Made by a program: the position numbers and the translations under genes. 64,000 nt of DNA from CAYONZ01 sp964405465 (GTDB taxonomy: Bacteria > Bdellovibrionota > Bdellovibrionia > Bdellovibrionales > JAMPXM01), in the NCBI GenBank assembly GCA_964405465.1, contig CAYONZ010000013.1, positions 10,558 to 74,557 of the forward strand. The letters run 5' to 3'. The notes beneath the pieces are model-generated. The model ran no database searches. It saw only the letters and a list, made by a program, of their open reading frames with translations, and had not been told where the DNA came from. Below, piece by piece: positions 10,373-18,401 of this stretch. Within the stretch, counting starts at the first letter, position 1; each line of letters begins with the position of its first letter.

Positions 10373-10401
10373 TTGACTTTTTTCCATTTTAGAGAAATAG
10401 T
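10373..10401 (+). promoter_or_regulatory. possible promoter upstream of rpsJ (S10 group)
   Basis: TTGACT at 10373-10378 is followed by a 17-base T-rich spacer and AATAGT at 10396-10401 (4 of 6 to the -10 consensus). It lies in the 77-bp gap between fusA and rpsJ, where a separate S10-operon promoter would be expected because tuf is absent. Confidence 0.35.
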
Positions 10402-10444
10402 CGCAAACTTCCTAATAACACAATTTTTGGAAAAGTGAGATTCT

Positions 10445-10756
10445 ATGCAGAGTCAGAAAATTAGAATTCGTTTGAAGGCATTTGACTATAAGCTTCTTGA
10501 TCAATCTACGCGTGAGATTGTGGAGACAGCGAGGAGAACGGGGGCACGTGTGGCTGGGCCGATTCCATTGCCGACCAGAATCAATAGATATACTGTGTTG
10601 CGCTCTCCGCATGTTGACAAAAAATCGAGGGAGCAGTTTGAGATTCGAACTCATAAGCGAATGTTGGATATTCTTGAGCCCACGCCTCAGACTATTGATC
10701 AGCTGATGAAGTTGGATTTGTCTGCTGGTGTGGATGTTGAGATTCGTGCTGTATAA
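10445..10756 (+). CDS. rpsJ: 30S ribosomal protein S10
   Basis: S10 is a small-subunit head protein; in other bacteria it also links ribosomes to NusB/NusG antitermination. Its 103 residues and the conserved RIRLKAFDYKLLDQS start, GARVAGPIPLPTR and the SREQFEIRTHKR loop are typical. ATG at 10445 has a weak upstream purine tract. It directly follows fusA, with no tuf between them, and opens the S10 group. Confidence 0.98.
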   Translation: MQSQKIRIRLKAFDYKLLDQSTREIVETARRTGARVAGPIPLPTRINRYTVLRSPHVDKKSREQFEIRTHKRMLDILEPTPQTIDQLMKLDLSAGVDVEIRAV

Positions 10757-10791
10757 GTTGATGTATTAATTGTTGTTTTTTCGGGGGATAA

Positions 10792-11430
10792 GTGGAAAAA
10801 ATCGAAGTTTCAGGATTATTTGGATATAAGATCGGTATGTCCTCGGTCTATTCGGATGCGGGTGAGCTCTTGCCTGTTACCGCCTTGTTGATGCCGAAGT
10901 TTTTTGTGTCGCAAATTAAGAGTGAGTTGCGAGACGGTTATGCGGCGGTTCAGGTTGCCGGGGATTTTCAGAAGAAGAAAAATATAGGTCGAGCAGTTCT
11001 TGGTCATTTTCGGGCTTTCGAGGCGATTGGTATTCCAGCAATTGTGGGTGAGGTGGAAGCAGTTGGTGGAGGAGTGTTGAGCGTTGGCCAGGAGGTTTCG
11101 CTGGTTGGTGGTCTAGTTCGTGGTGCTCGCTTGAAGGTGTCTGGTGTTTCCAAAGGTAAAGGTTTTGCTGGGGTTGTGCGGAGGTATGGTTTTGCTGGCG
11201 GGCCTGCATCTCACGGATCTAAATTTCATCGTCAGCCGGGTTCTTCTGGGCAGCGGACATGGCCGGGTCGGATTATGCCTGGTAAACGATTTCCGGGCCA
11301 TTTGGGGCAGAAGCGAACTACTGTGAAAAATTTGGAAGTAGTTTCTTGGGATGATGAGAATCGAGTGTTGTTGGTGAAGGGTGCTGTGCCTGGATCTAGG
11401 AACTCTGTTGTGGAACTGGCGAGGGATTAG
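10792..11430 (+). CDS. rplC: 50S ribosomal protein L3
   Basis: L3 is an early-assembly protein near the peptidyl-transferase centre; 212 residues is the usual length. Visible motifs are LFGYKIGMSSVYSD at the N-terminus, VSGVSKGKGFAGVVRRYGF, and the central-extension segment QPGSSGQRTWPGRIMPG that reaches the 23S core. The start is GTG at 10792, supported by a GGGGG purine site about 6 bases upstream. It is the second gene of the S10 group. Confidence 0.97.
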   Translation: MEKIEVSGLFGYKIGMSSVYSDAGELLPVTALLMPKFFVSQIKSELRDGYAAVQVAGDFQKKKNIGRAVLGHFRAFEAIGIPAIVGEVEAVGGGVLSVGQEVSLVGGLVRGARLKVSGVSKGKGFAGVVRRYGFAGGPASHGSKFHRQPGSSGQRTWPGRIMPGKRFPGHLGQKRTTVKNLEVVSWDDENRVLLVKGAVPGSRNSVVELARD

Positions 11431-11431
11431 T

Positions 11432-12055
11432 ATGGCGACAATAGATATTGTGAATTTGCAAAACAAAAGTGTTGGTTCTCTAGATTTGTCTGACTTGGTG
11501 TTTTTGTCGGAAGTTCGTAAGGATTTGATTAATGATGTTGTTCGTTGGCAGTTAGCCTCGCGACGATCGGGTAATCATATGACTAAAACTAAAGGTTTGG
11601 TTTCTGGTGGTGGTAAAAAGCCGTTTAAGCAGAAGGGAACTGGCGGTGCTAGGCAGGGGTCATCAAGGTCTCCGTTGATACCCGGAGGGGGGACAATATT
11701 TGGGCCGCTCCCTAGAGACTATTCCTATTCTTTGCCTCGTGGTGTAAAGAAGGCTGCTTTAAGGTCTTCGTTGTCATATTTGTTTGGCGGCGGTCGGGTT
11801 GTTGTGGTGGATTCTTTTGCTTCTTTGACAGGAAAAACCAAAGAGATGAAGGGTGCATTGGATTGTATGGGGATGAAGAAGTGTGTGGTTGTTGTGCCGA
11901 GCGGGAGTGTTCTTGCGAGCAGAGCGGCGCGCAATATTCCTGGTGTGCTGTGTGTTGAGATGGATGGATTGAACGTGTTTGATTTGCTGAAATATGATGG
12001 TCTTGTTTTTTCTCAAAATTTGTTGGGTGATCTTTATAGAAAGTGTGGGTTGTAA
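11432..12055 (+). CDS. rplD: 50S ribosomal protein L4
   Basis: L4 lines the peptide exit tunnel and in enterobacteria also autoregulates the S10 operon. It has 207 residues from ATG at 11432, one base after the rplC stop; a longer upstream frame inside rplC is rejected because the family N-terminus starts at ATIDIVNLQ. The tunnel-loop segment KGTGGARQGSSRSP is conserved. The stop overlaps the rplW start by one base. Confidence 0.97.
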   Translation: MATIDIVNLQNKSVGSLDLSDLVFLSEVRKDLINDVVRWQLASRRSGNHMTKTKGLVSGGGKKPFKQKGTGGARQGSSRSPLIPGGGTIFGPLPRDYSYSLPRGVKKAALRSSLSYLFGGGRVVVVDSFASLTGKTKEMKGALDCMGMKKCVVVVPSGSVLASRAARNIPGVLCVEMDGLNVFDLLKYDGLVFSQNLLGDLYRKCGL

Positions 12056-12339
12056 TGGATGCCACTAAAATTGTTGTTTCTCCTTTGGTAAGTGAAAAGA
12101 ATGCTGAGCTGCTGGCAAAAGATGGTATCTATGTTTTTGAGGTGGCTCTTTCTGCTGATAAATTGAAGGTTAGGGCGGCCGTAGAGTCTTTATTTTCTGT
12201 AGATGTCGTGTCTGTAAGAACTTTGGTGTGTCGTGGGCGGAGGTCTGTTCGTTCTCGCTCTTTACGTGTAGATCGCTGGAAGAAGGCTCTTGTGAAAATA
12301 GCGCCTGGACAAAAAATCGGAATTTTTGAGGGAGTTTGA
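12055..12339 (+). CDS. rplW: 50S ribosomal protein L23
   Basis: L23 sits at the tunnel exit and docks trigger factor and SRP. It has 94 residues from ATG at 12055, which shares its A with the rplD TAA. The N-terminus ATKIVVSPLVSEKNAELL and the end WKKALVKIAPGQKIGIFEG are typical. An upstream in-frame start inside rplD is unlikely. It is translationally coupled to rplD. Confidence 0.96.
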   Translation: MDATKIVVSPLVSEKNAELLAKDGIYVFEVALSADKLKVRAAVESLFSVDVVSVRTLVCRGRRSVRSRSLRVDRWKKALVKIAPGQKIGIFEGV

Positions 12340-12341
12340 AA

Positions 12342-13160
12342 ATGGGGATAAAAAAGTTTAGTCCGCGAAGTCCTGGCAGAAGGGGTATGACTGGGTACGA
12401 TTTTTCTGAGTTGACAACATATGTTCCGCAGAGAAGTTTGACGGTTCCTTTGAAGCGTGTAGCGGCTCGGAACAATCATGGGCAGATTACTATTCGTCAT
12501 AAAGGTGGCGGGCATAAAAGGAAATATCGACTTATTGATTTTTTGCGAAGTAAGTCTGGTGTTCCTGGAACGGTAAAGTCTATTGAATATGACCCAAATA
12601 GAACCGCGCGTATTGCGTTATTGTCCTATGTTGATGGCGATAAGCGTTATATTTTGGCTCCAGCGGGAATGTCGGTTGGTGATGTGGTTTCATCTGGAGC
12701 GGGGGCAGATATTAAGGCTGGGAACTCCCTAGAGCTTGGATCAATTCCGGTGGGCAGTTTGATTCATAATGTTGAAGTTCGACCAGGAAAAGGTGCTCAG
12801 CTTGTTCGAAGTGCGGGAACGGTTGCTACTCTCGTAGCAAAGCTTGGACGGTACTGTCAGGTTAGGCTTCCGTCTGGTGAGGTTAGGCAGATTTTGAGCT
12901 GTTGTCGAGCGACAGTTGGTCAGGTTGGTAATGCTGAGCACGAAAATATTTGCTTTGGCAAAGCAGGGCGGCGTAGATGGCTGGGGATTAGGCCGACAGT
13001 TAGAGGGATGGCAATGAATCCTGTGGATCATCCTCTTGGTGGAGGGGAAGGTGTGGGAAAAGGACATCATCCTGTGTCGCCTTGGGGGCAGCCGTGTAAG
13101 GGATATAAAACTAGAAATAATAAGCGAACTGATTCTCAAATTGTTAAGAGAAGAAGGTAG
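12342..13160 (+). CDS. rplB: 50S ribosomal protein L2
   Basis: L2 is required for subunit association and peptidyl transfer. It has 272 residues from ATG at 12342, 7 bases after GGAG; a TTG two codons earlier is too close to that site. GRNNHGQITIRHKGGGHKR-like and RGMAMNPVDHPLGGGEG segments are present, the latter with the histidine important for peptidyl transferase. It starts 2 bp after rplW and precedes rpsS. Confidence 0.97.
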   Translation: MGIKKFSPRSPGRRGMTGYDFSELTTYVPQRSLTVPLKRVAARNNHGQITIRHKGGGHKRKYRLIDFLRSKSGVPGTVKSIEYDPNRTARIALLSYVDGDKRYILAPAGMSVGDVVSSGAGADIKAGNSLELGSIPVGSLIHNVEVRPGKGAQLVRSAGTVATLVAKLGRYCQVRLPSGEVRQILSCCRATVGQVGNAEHENICFGKAGRRRWLGIRPTVRGMAMNPVDHPLGGGEGVGKGHHPVSPWGQPCKGYKTRNNKRTDSQIVKRRR

Positions 13161-13166
13161 GTTTGT

Positions 13167-13457
13167 ATGGCACGTTCGGTTAAAAAAGGACCATTTATTG
13201 ACGATCATCTTTTGAAAAAGATCTCGAATGCTGTGAGTAGTGGAGACAAAAAAGTTATTAAAACATGGTCTAGGAGATCTACAATATTTCCGGAAGCTGT
13301 CGGTTTGACGTTGGCAGTTCATAACGGGAAAAAATTTGTTCCAGTTTATGTAACAGACAATATGATTGGGCATAAATTGGGCGAGTTTGCTCCAACTAGG
13401 ACATTTAATGGGCATGCAGAGAAAAAAGTAGTAAAAACGGGCCCGGCGAAGGCTTAG
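13167..13457 (+). CDS. rpsS: 30S ribosomal protein S19
   Basis: S19 is a 30S head protein partnering S13. Its 96 residues begin MARSVKKGPFIDDHLLKK and include NMIGHKLGEFAPTRTF, both diagnostic. ATG at 13167 lies 6 bp after rplB. The order rplB-rpsS-rplV is the standard S10 order. Confidence 0.98.
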   Translation: MARSVKKGPFIDDHLLKKISNAVSSGDKKVIKTWSRRSTIFPEAVGLTLAVHNGKKFVPVYVTDNMIGHKLGEFAPTRTFNGHAEKKVVKTGPAKA

Positions 13458-13475
13458 GTCGCGGGAGGGGGAGTC

Positions 13476-13805
13476 ATGTTTTGTGTAAGTGAAAAAAATA
13501 TTCGTATTGGGGCCCAGAAAGCAAGATTAGTGGCTGATCTGATTCGGGGGAAGTCTGTTAACGAAGCGTTGAGAATTTTGAATTTTTGTCCCCAGAAAGG
13601 CGCTTCAATTTTGAAAAGACTTGTGTTGAATGGTGTAGCGAATGCTAATGATGTGGGAAGTGTAGATGTAGATAATCTTTATATCGCGGAGCTTTGTGTT
13701 GACATGGGGTCTAGTTTGGTGCGGTTTAGGCCCCGAGCGCAAGGGCGAGCAACACCAGTTCGAAAGAAGACAAGTCATATTAATTTAATCCTCGGGGAGC
13801 GGTAA
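13476..13805 (+). CDS. rplV: 50S ribosomal protein L22
   Basis: L22 spans the large subunit and lines the exit tunnel. It has 109 residues. The segments IRIGAQKARLVADLIRGK and the C-terminal hairpin PRAQGRATPVRKKTSHI are conserved. ATG at 13476 follows a GGGAGGGGG purine site. It lies between rpsS and rpsC. Confidence 0.97.
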   Translation: MFCVSEKNIRIGAQKARLVADLIRGKSVNEALRILNFCPQKGASILKRLVLNGVANANDVGSVDVDNLYIAELCVDMGSSLVRFRPRAQGRATPVRKKTSHINLILGER

Positions 13806-13807
13806 TA

Positions 13808-14473
13808 ATGGGACAAAAGGTTAATCCAGTTGGATTTCGAGTTGGAGTGATTAGGACATGGGATTCGAGGTGGTTCGCTAAGGGCAAGCAATATGGTCTC
13901 AATATTCATGAAGATCTTAAATTGCGAAAATTTTTGGCAGCTAAATTGAAGCATGCAGGGGTTGCGAAAATAGAGCTTGAGAGAGCTGCTGATAAAGTTA
14001 AAGTGGTGATTTCGACCGCACGTCCAGGTGTGGTTATTGGGAAAAAAGGTGCTGGGATTGACAGCTTGAGGCTAGATGTTCAAAAGCTCACGAAAAGCCA
14101 GGTGTTTATAAATATAGTTGAAGTTCGAAAGCCTGATGTTGATGCTCAGCTTGTTGCTGAGTCAATAGCTCAACAGTTAGAGAAACGAATTTCATGGCGT
14201 AGAGCGATTAAAAAGGCGATTGGCGCGGCGATTAAAGGTGGGGTTCGAGGGGTGAAAGTCCAGGTTGCTGGTCGATTGGATGGCGCGGAGATCGCACGAA
14301 CAGAATGGTATACAGAGACAAGCGTTCCATTGCATACATTGAGGGCTGATATTGATTATGGTACATCTGAGGCCTTGACGACTTATGGTATTATCGGCGT
14401 AAAAGCTTGGGTATATAAGGGAGATGTGTTGTCAAATCGTGAAGTAGAGGAGGCGTCTCGTGCTAAGTCCTAA
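13808..14473 (+). CDS. rpsC: 30S ribosomal protein S3
   Basis: S3 forms part of the mRNA entry channel. It has 221 residues and begins MGQKVNPVGFRVGVIRTWDS. The KH domain GxxG-type turn is visible in RPGVVIGKKGAGIDSLR, and GVKVQVAGRLDGAEIARTEW is conserved. ATG at 13808 lies 2 bp after rplV. The stop lies inside the rplP start region (overlap 14 bp). Confidence 0.98.
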   Translation: MGQKVNPVGFRVGVIRTWDSRWFAKGKQYGLNIHEDLKLRKFLAAKLKHAGVAKIELERAADKVKVVISTARPGVVIGKKGAGIDSLRLDVQKLTKSQVFINIVEVRKPDVDAQLVAESIAQQLEKRISWRRAIKKAIGAAIKGGVRGVKVQVAGRLDGAEIARTEWYTETSVPLHTLRADIDYGTSEALTTYGIIGVKAWVYKGDVLSNREVEEASRAKS

Positions 14474-14867
14474 AAGAGTTAAGTATAGAAAGCAGCATAA
14501 AGGGCGCAGACGTGGGTTTGCCTGTAGGGGTGAAGCGATTGCGTTTGGTGATTTTGGGTTGCAGGCAACTGAGGATGCTTGGTTGACGTCAAGGCAGATC
14601 GAGGCTTGTCGAATTGCCATTAGCCGAAGTGTGAAGCGAGGTGGCAAGATTTGGGTCAGGGCGTTTCCTCATAAGCCAGTGACGTTGAAACCGGCTGAAG
14701 TTCGTATGGGTTCTGGAAAGGGAAATCCAGAATTGTGGGTAGCTGTTGTTAAGCCAGGACAGGTGATTTTCGAAATAAATGGTGTTTCCAAGGATCAAGC
14801 GGTTGAGGCTTTTAGGCTGGCTGGTCATAAGTTGCCAATCAAGACAAAGTTGTTGTCTAGGGAGTGA
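14460..14867 (+). CDS. rplP: 50S ribosomal protein L16
   Basis: L16 contacts the A-site tRNA elbow. It has 135 residues. MLSPKRVKYRKQHKGRRRG is the canonical start. The start is GTG at 14460 within the end of rpsC, supported by a strong AGAGGAGG site 6 bases upstream. The GSGKGNPELWVAVVKPGQ loop is present. It is coupled to rpsC. Confidence 0.97.
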   Translation: MLSPKRVKYRKQHKGRRRGFACRGEAIAFGDFGLQATEDAWLTSRQIEACRIAISRSVKRGGKIWVRAFPHKPVTLKPAEVRMGSGKGNPELWVAVVKPGQVIFEINGVSKDQAVEAFRLAGHKLPIKTKLLSRE

Positions 14868-14873
14868 GTTAAT

Positions 14874-15056
14874 ATGGGTGGCAAGAGTTCTAAACAGGTT
14901 GTAATCGAGATAGGTGAATTAAAGAGGAAGCTTTTTGATTTGTCCATGAAAAACTCAATGGGTCAATTGGTTGATACTTCCCAGATTAGAAAAACCCGTA
15001 AGCAGATTGCGCGACTTTTGACTGTCGGGGCTGATAAGAATGGAGGGATCAAATGA
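14874..15056 (+). CDS. rpmC: 50S ribosomal protein L29
   Basis: L29 is a small two-helix protein near the tunnel exit. The frame gives 60 residues with the ELKRKLFDLSMKNSMGQL helix and TSQIRKTRKQIARLLT. ATG at 14874 lies 6 bp after rplP; the stop overlaps the rpsQ start by 4 bases. Position and sequence agree. Confidence 0.95.
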   Translation: MGGKSSKQVVIEIGELKRKLFDLSMKNSMGQLVDTSQIRKTRKQIARLLTVGADKNGGIK

Positions 15057-15313
15057 GGGAAAATCGTGGGCAGGTGTTAGGTGAAGTTGTTAGTTCTGCT
15101 ATGAATAAAACGATTGCTGTAGTTGTAGAGCGATCGGTCAAGCATAAAAAATATGGAAAGTTTTTGAAAAAGTCTTCCACGTTTAAGGCTCATGATGCTA
15201 CACAGTTGGCTAAAGTGGGGGATCGTGTGGTTATTGCTCAGTGTCGTCCTATTAGTAAAACAAAAAGATGGGTTCTGGTAGAGGTCGTTTCAAAAGCTGG
15301 CGGTGATTTATGA
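15053..15313 (+). CDS. rpsQ: 30S ribosomal protein S17
   Basis: S17 is a primary 16S rRNA binder with an OB fold. It has 86 residues. RGQVLGEVVSSAMNKTIAVV and the HKKYGKFLKKSSTFKAHD loop are diagnostic. ATG at 15053 overlaps the rpmC stop (ATGA), and the end overlaps rplN by 4 bases, so the three genes are coupled. Confidence 0.97.
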   Translation: MRENRGQVLGEVVSSAMNKTIAVVVERSVKHKKYGKFLKKSSTFKAHDATQLAKVGDRVVIAQCRPISKTKRWVLVEVVSKAGGDL

Positions 15314-15678
15314 TTCAGATGCAGACAAAGTTAAAAGTGGCTGATAATTCGGGTGCAAGGGAAGTAATGTGCATCAAAGTTCTAGGTGGATCTAAACGTC
15401 GTTTTGCAAGCGTTGGTGATATTGTTGTTGTTTCTATTCGTGAGGCCTCGGCAAACGGAAAAATTAAGAAAGGTGATGTGGCCAAAGGTGTGGTTGTAAG
15501 AACGAAGCGCCGTTTGAAACGTGTAGATGGAAGTTATATTCGTTTTGATGACAATTCTATTGTGTTGGTCAACACAAATAAAGAGCCTATTGGGACTCGA
15601 ATTTTTGGACCGGTTGCAAGGGAGCTAAGGGCAAAGCAATTCGTGAAAATAGTATCTTTAGCGCCAGAAGTTTTGTAG
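15310..15678 (+). CDS. rplN: 50S ribosomal protein L14
   Basis: L14 forms intersubunit bridges. It has 122 residues beginning MIQMQTKLKVADNSGAREVM; VRTKRRLKRVDGSYIRFDDN is the conserved core. ATG at 15310 overlaps the rpsQ stop. In most bacteria rplX follows; here only 17 bases separate this stop from rplE. Confidence 0.98.
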   Translation: MIQMQTKLKVADNSGAREVMCIKVLGGSKRRFASVGDIVVVSIREASANGKIKKGDVAKGVVVRTKRRLKRVDGSYIRFDDNSIVLVNTNKEPIGTRIFGPVARELRAKQFVKIVSLAPEVL

Positions 15679-15695
15679 GAAAAGGGGATAATGTT

Positions 15696-16235
15696 GTGAA
15701 TCGATTGAAGTTGGATTATGAGCAGAGAGTTAAGTCAAATTTGCGGAGTGCTTTAGGGTTGTCGAGCGTGATGCAGGTTCCTGTTCTCCAAAAAATTGTA
15801 ATAAATGTGAGTGCATCTGATGCTGTTACTAACTCTAAAGTGATAGCTGTGTTGGTTGATGAGTTGAGTCAAATTGCCGGGCAGAGAGCAGTGGTCACTA
15901 AAGCAAAGAAGTCAATTTCGAATTTTAAGCTTCGGGAGGGTATGCAAATTGGTGCAAGGGTGACGCTTCGGGGGGACAGAATGTGGGCATTTTTGGATCG
16001 ATTGATTTCTTTGGCTCTTCCTCGAGTGAGAGATTTTCGTGGTCTTCCCAATAGAGGTTTTGATGGACGCGGAAATTACAACCTTGGGCTGCGAGAGCAG
16101 ATTGTTTTTCCCGAGATTAATTATGACAAGGTAGATAAAGTTAGAGGGATGAATATCACGATTTGCACTTCTGCAAATGAAGATTCACAGGCGCGTATGT
16201 TGTTGGAGTTATTGGGTATACCATTCAGAAAGTAA
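15696..16235 (+). CDS. rplE: 50S ribosomal protein L5
   Basis: L5 binds 5S rRNA in the central protuberance. It has 179 residues. NFKLREGMQIGARVTLRG, DFRGLPNRGFDGRGNYNLG and EINYDKVDKVRGMNI are diagnostic. The start is GTG at 15696 after an AAGGGG site; an ATG at 15691 runs only two codons to a stop. It directly follows rplN with no room for rplX. Confidence 0.97.
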   Translation: MNRLKLDYEQRVKSNLRSALGLSSVMQVPVLQKIVINVSASDAVTNSKVIAVLVDELSQIAGQRAVVTKAKKSISNFKLREGMQIGARVTLRGDRMWAFLDRLISLALPRVRDFRGLPNRGFDGRGNYNLGLREQIVFPEINYDKVDKVRGMNITICTSANEDSQARMLLELLGIPFRK

Positions 16236-16248
16236 TTGGGTGACGTAA

Positions 16249-16434
16249 ATGGCAAGATTGGCGATGAAAGTTAAGGCAGATCGAAAGCCTAAGTTTATGG
16301 TGCGAAAAGTAAATAGATGTAAAACTTGCGGCAGGGGTCGCGGGTTTCTTAGGAAGTTTTCTATGTGTAGGATTTGTTTTCGGGCGGGTGCATCCAGGGG
16401 TTTGCTGCCTGGTGTGACGAAAGCTAGTTGGTAG
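16249..16434 (+). CDS. rpsN: 30S ribosomal protein S14, zinc-binding type
   Basis: S14 is a 30S head protein. This 61-residue form is the short zinc type (rpsZ-like) with CKTC and CRIC pairs framing GRGRGFLRKFSM, rather than the ~100-residue zinc-free form. ATG at 16249 lies 13 bp after rplE. The order rplE-rpsN-rpsH is standard for the spc group. Confidence 0.97.
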   Translation: MARLAMKVKADRKPKFMVRKVNRCKTCGRGRGFLRKFSMCRICFRAGASRGLLPGVTKASW

Positions 16435-16449
16435 TAGAAGGGAATATTT

Positions 16450-16833
16450 ATGGATACAGTGGGAGATTTTTTAACGAGAATACGAAATGCTTCAGCTGCT
16501 GGGCATGCTAAACTTGATGTGCCTAGTTCTCGCTTGCGGGAGGGGATGGTTGCTGTCCTGAAGGAGGAGGGTTTTGTTTCCAATTATAAAGTTGTGAAAG
16601 ATGGCAAGCAGGGATTGATGCGGATCTATTTGCTTGGTGCGCCAAAGGGGAAGATTGGTGAACTGAAGCGTATAAGTAGTCCTGGTCGTCGCGTTTTCGT
16701 GGGAGTTGAAGATATTCCTTTAGTTCGATCTGGATTGGGTGTTGGGGTGATCAGCACGAGTAGTGGTGTTATGAGTTCCAATAAAGCGTTGTCGATGAAG
16801 ATCGGTGGCGAACTTTTATGTACAGTTTGGTAG
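16450..16833 (+). CDS. rpsH: 30S ribosomal protein S8
   Basis: S8 is a primary 16S rRNA binder and, in enterobacteria, the spc operon repressor. It has 127 residues beginning MDTVGDFLTRIRNASAAGH. The C-terminal GVGVISTSSGVMSSNKA segment is the family RNA-binding motif. ATG at 16450 follows AAGGGAA. It sits between rpsN and rplF. Confidence 0.97.
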   Translation: MDTVGDFLTRIRNASAAGHAKLDVPSSRLREGMVAVLKEEGFVSNYKVVKDGKQGLMRIYLLGAPKGKIGELKRISSPGRRVFVGVEDIPLVRSGLGVGVISTSSGVMSSNKALSMKIGGELLCTVW

Positions 16834-16842
16834 GTGAAGTTT

Positions 16843-17382
16843 ATGTCTAGGATAGGTAAAGCACCAATAACGGTGCCCAAAGGTGTTGAGGTTTCTTTTC
16901 TTAATGACGTGGTCACAGTTAAGGGTCCTAAGGGTGTGATGAGTGTGGGAGTCTCCGGTGGAATCAAGGGTTCGATGAGCGGCGTTTCATTTGAATTGAC
17001 TAGATCTAACGATGAAAAGGCCACCAAAGCTCTTCATGGTTTATATAGATCTTTGGTGTCGAATGCAGTGGTAGGTGTGTCTTCTGGTTTCACAAAGTCC
17101 CTTGAATTGGTTGGGGTTGGATACAGAGCAAGTGTTGCCGGTAGTAATTTGGAGCTAAATTTAGGTTTTAGTCATCCTGTGATTTTCGCGATTCCTGCGG
17201 GAGTTGATGTGAAAGTTGAGAAACAAACTTTGGTTGTCGTTGGAGGCATTGACAAAAGTCTCATTGGGCAAGTAGCAGCAAAAATTCGAGATTTGAGACC
17301 TCCCGAGCCCTATTTGGGTAAGGGTGTTAAATATGTTGGTGAAGTTTTACGTCGAAAAGAAGGCAAGTCGGCCGGGAAGTAG
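16843..17382 (+). CDS. rplF: 50S ribosomal protein L6
   Basis: L6 lies near the factor-binding site. It has 179 residues from ATG at 16843 (MSRIGKAPITVPKGV), preferred over an in-frame GTG three codons upstream because AGGTGA is then well spaced. The C-terminal KIRDLRPPEPYLGKGVKY motif is conserved. It follows rpsH by 9 bp. Confidence 0.97.
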   Translation: MSRIGKAPITVPKGVEVSFLNDVVTVKGPKGVMSVGVSGGIKGSMSGVSFELTRSNDEKATKALHGLYRSLVSNAVVGVSSGFTKSLELVGVGYRASVAGSNLELNLGFSHPVIFAIPAGVDVKVEKQTLVVVGGIDKSLIGQVAAKIRDLRPPEPYLGKGVKYVGEVLRRKEGKSAGK

Positions 17383-17389
17383 GTGTTTT

Positions 17390-17758
17390 GTGAAGTTAGA
17401 AGTTCGAAAGGGGACGGATAGAAAAGTTGCGTCTCGGAATAAAAAAAGAATGCGAATTAGAAAGAAGATTTTTGGTACTGCGGTCCGTCCTCGTCTTTCG
17501 GTCTTTCGGAGTGGCAGGCACCTCTATGCTCAGGTGATAGATGATTCAAAGGGGGGAACGATTGTTTCTGCCTCTACTCTTCAATTGAATCTAGTTGGTG
17601 CAAATGTGAAAAATTCAGCTTTGGTCGGAGCGCAACTTGGAAAAATGGCGTTGAGCGCTGGTATCAAGCAAGTGGTTTTTGATCGAGGTGGTTATCTGTA
17701 TCATGGTAAGGTTCAGGCGCTTGCGGATGCTGCAAGAGGAGAAGGCTTAAAATTTTAG
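17390..17758 (+). CDS. rplR: 50S ribosomal protein L18
   Basis: L18 binds 5S rRNA. It has 122 residues from GTG at 17390, 7 bp after rplF with AGGTG upstream. A longer in-frame extension lies inside rplF and does not resemble L18. RPRLSVFRSGRHLYAQVIDD and VVFDRGGYLYHGKVQALADAA-type segments (bases 17490-17740) identify the family. Confidence 0.95.
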   Translation: MKLEVRKGTDRKVASRNKKRMRIRKKIFGTAVRPRLSVFRSGRHLYAQVIDDSKGGTIVSASTLQLNLVGANVKNSALVGAQLGKMALSAGIKQVVFDRGGYLYHGKVQALADAARGEGLKF

Positions 17759-17766
17759 GGGGACTT

Positions 17767-18222
17767 GTGGAGTTAAAGTTTGACGGTTCCGATTTAGAGG
17801 AACGAGTGGTTGCGATACGTCGTGTAGCGAAGGTTGTGAAGGGAGGTCGGAGATTTTCTTTCGCAGCATTGGTAGTCGTCGGAAATGGCAGTGGGAACAT
17901 TGGTTTCGGGACAGGTAAGGCTGGAGAGGTGCCCGAAGCTATCGGAAAGGCTACAAGAGCAGCAAAAAAAGTGTGCGGGACGATTTCCATACATGAGGGG
18001 CGAACGGTTGCTCATGAAGTTGTTGGAAAATTTGGAGCAGCAAAAGTATTGCTTCGTCCGGCTGCTCCGGGAACTGGAGTAATTGCTGGAGGTGCCGTTA
18101 GGGCTGTTCTCGAGGCTGCTGGAATCAAAGACATTTTGACAAAATGTGTGGGTACACGGAATGCAAATGCAGCAGTACGCGCCACGATTAACGGTTTACA
18201 GCAGTTGAGGCAGAGGGCATAA
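17767..18222 (+). CDS. rpsE: 30S ribosomal protein S5
   Basis: S5 lies near the mRNA entry tunnel and affects decoding fidelity. It has 151 residues from GTG at 17767 with GGGGG upstream. VAKVVKGGRRFSFAALVVVG, GTGKAGEVPEAIGKA and RPAAPGTGVIAGGAVRAVLE are diagnostic. The stop overlaps rpmD by one base. Confidence 0.97.
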   Translation: MELKFDGSDLEERVVAIRRVAKVVKGGRRFSFAALVVVGNGSGNIGFGTGKAGEVPEAIGKATRAAKKVCGTISIHEGRTVAHEVVGKFGAAKVLLRPAAPGTGVIAGGAVRAVLEAAGIKDILTKCVGTRNANAAVRATINGLQQLRQRA

Positions 18223-18401
18223 TGAAAAAGTTGCAGGTAAAGCTAGTTAGAGGGCTTGTGGGATGTACAGCTACCCAGAGGAAAACCTTGGATGCCATGG
18301 GGCTTAGAGGTTTGGGGTCAGTAAAGTTTGTCGTAGACAACAATGCTAACCGTGGGCAAATTTTGAAAGTTCAGCACATGGTGAAAGTGGTGGTGGAATA
18401 A
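18222..18401 (+). CDS. rpmD: 50S ribosomal protein L30
   Basis: L30 is a small large-subunit protein. The frame gives 59 residues beginning MKKLQVKLVRGLVGCTATQR, with TLDAMGLRGLGSVKFVVDN, matching L30. The ATG shares its A with the rpsE stop codon, and its stop overlaps the rplO start. Position between rpsE and rplO is canonical. Confidence 0.95.
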   Translation: MKKLQVKLVRGLVGCTATQRKTLDAMGLRGLGSVKFVVDNNANRGQILKVQHMVKVVVE

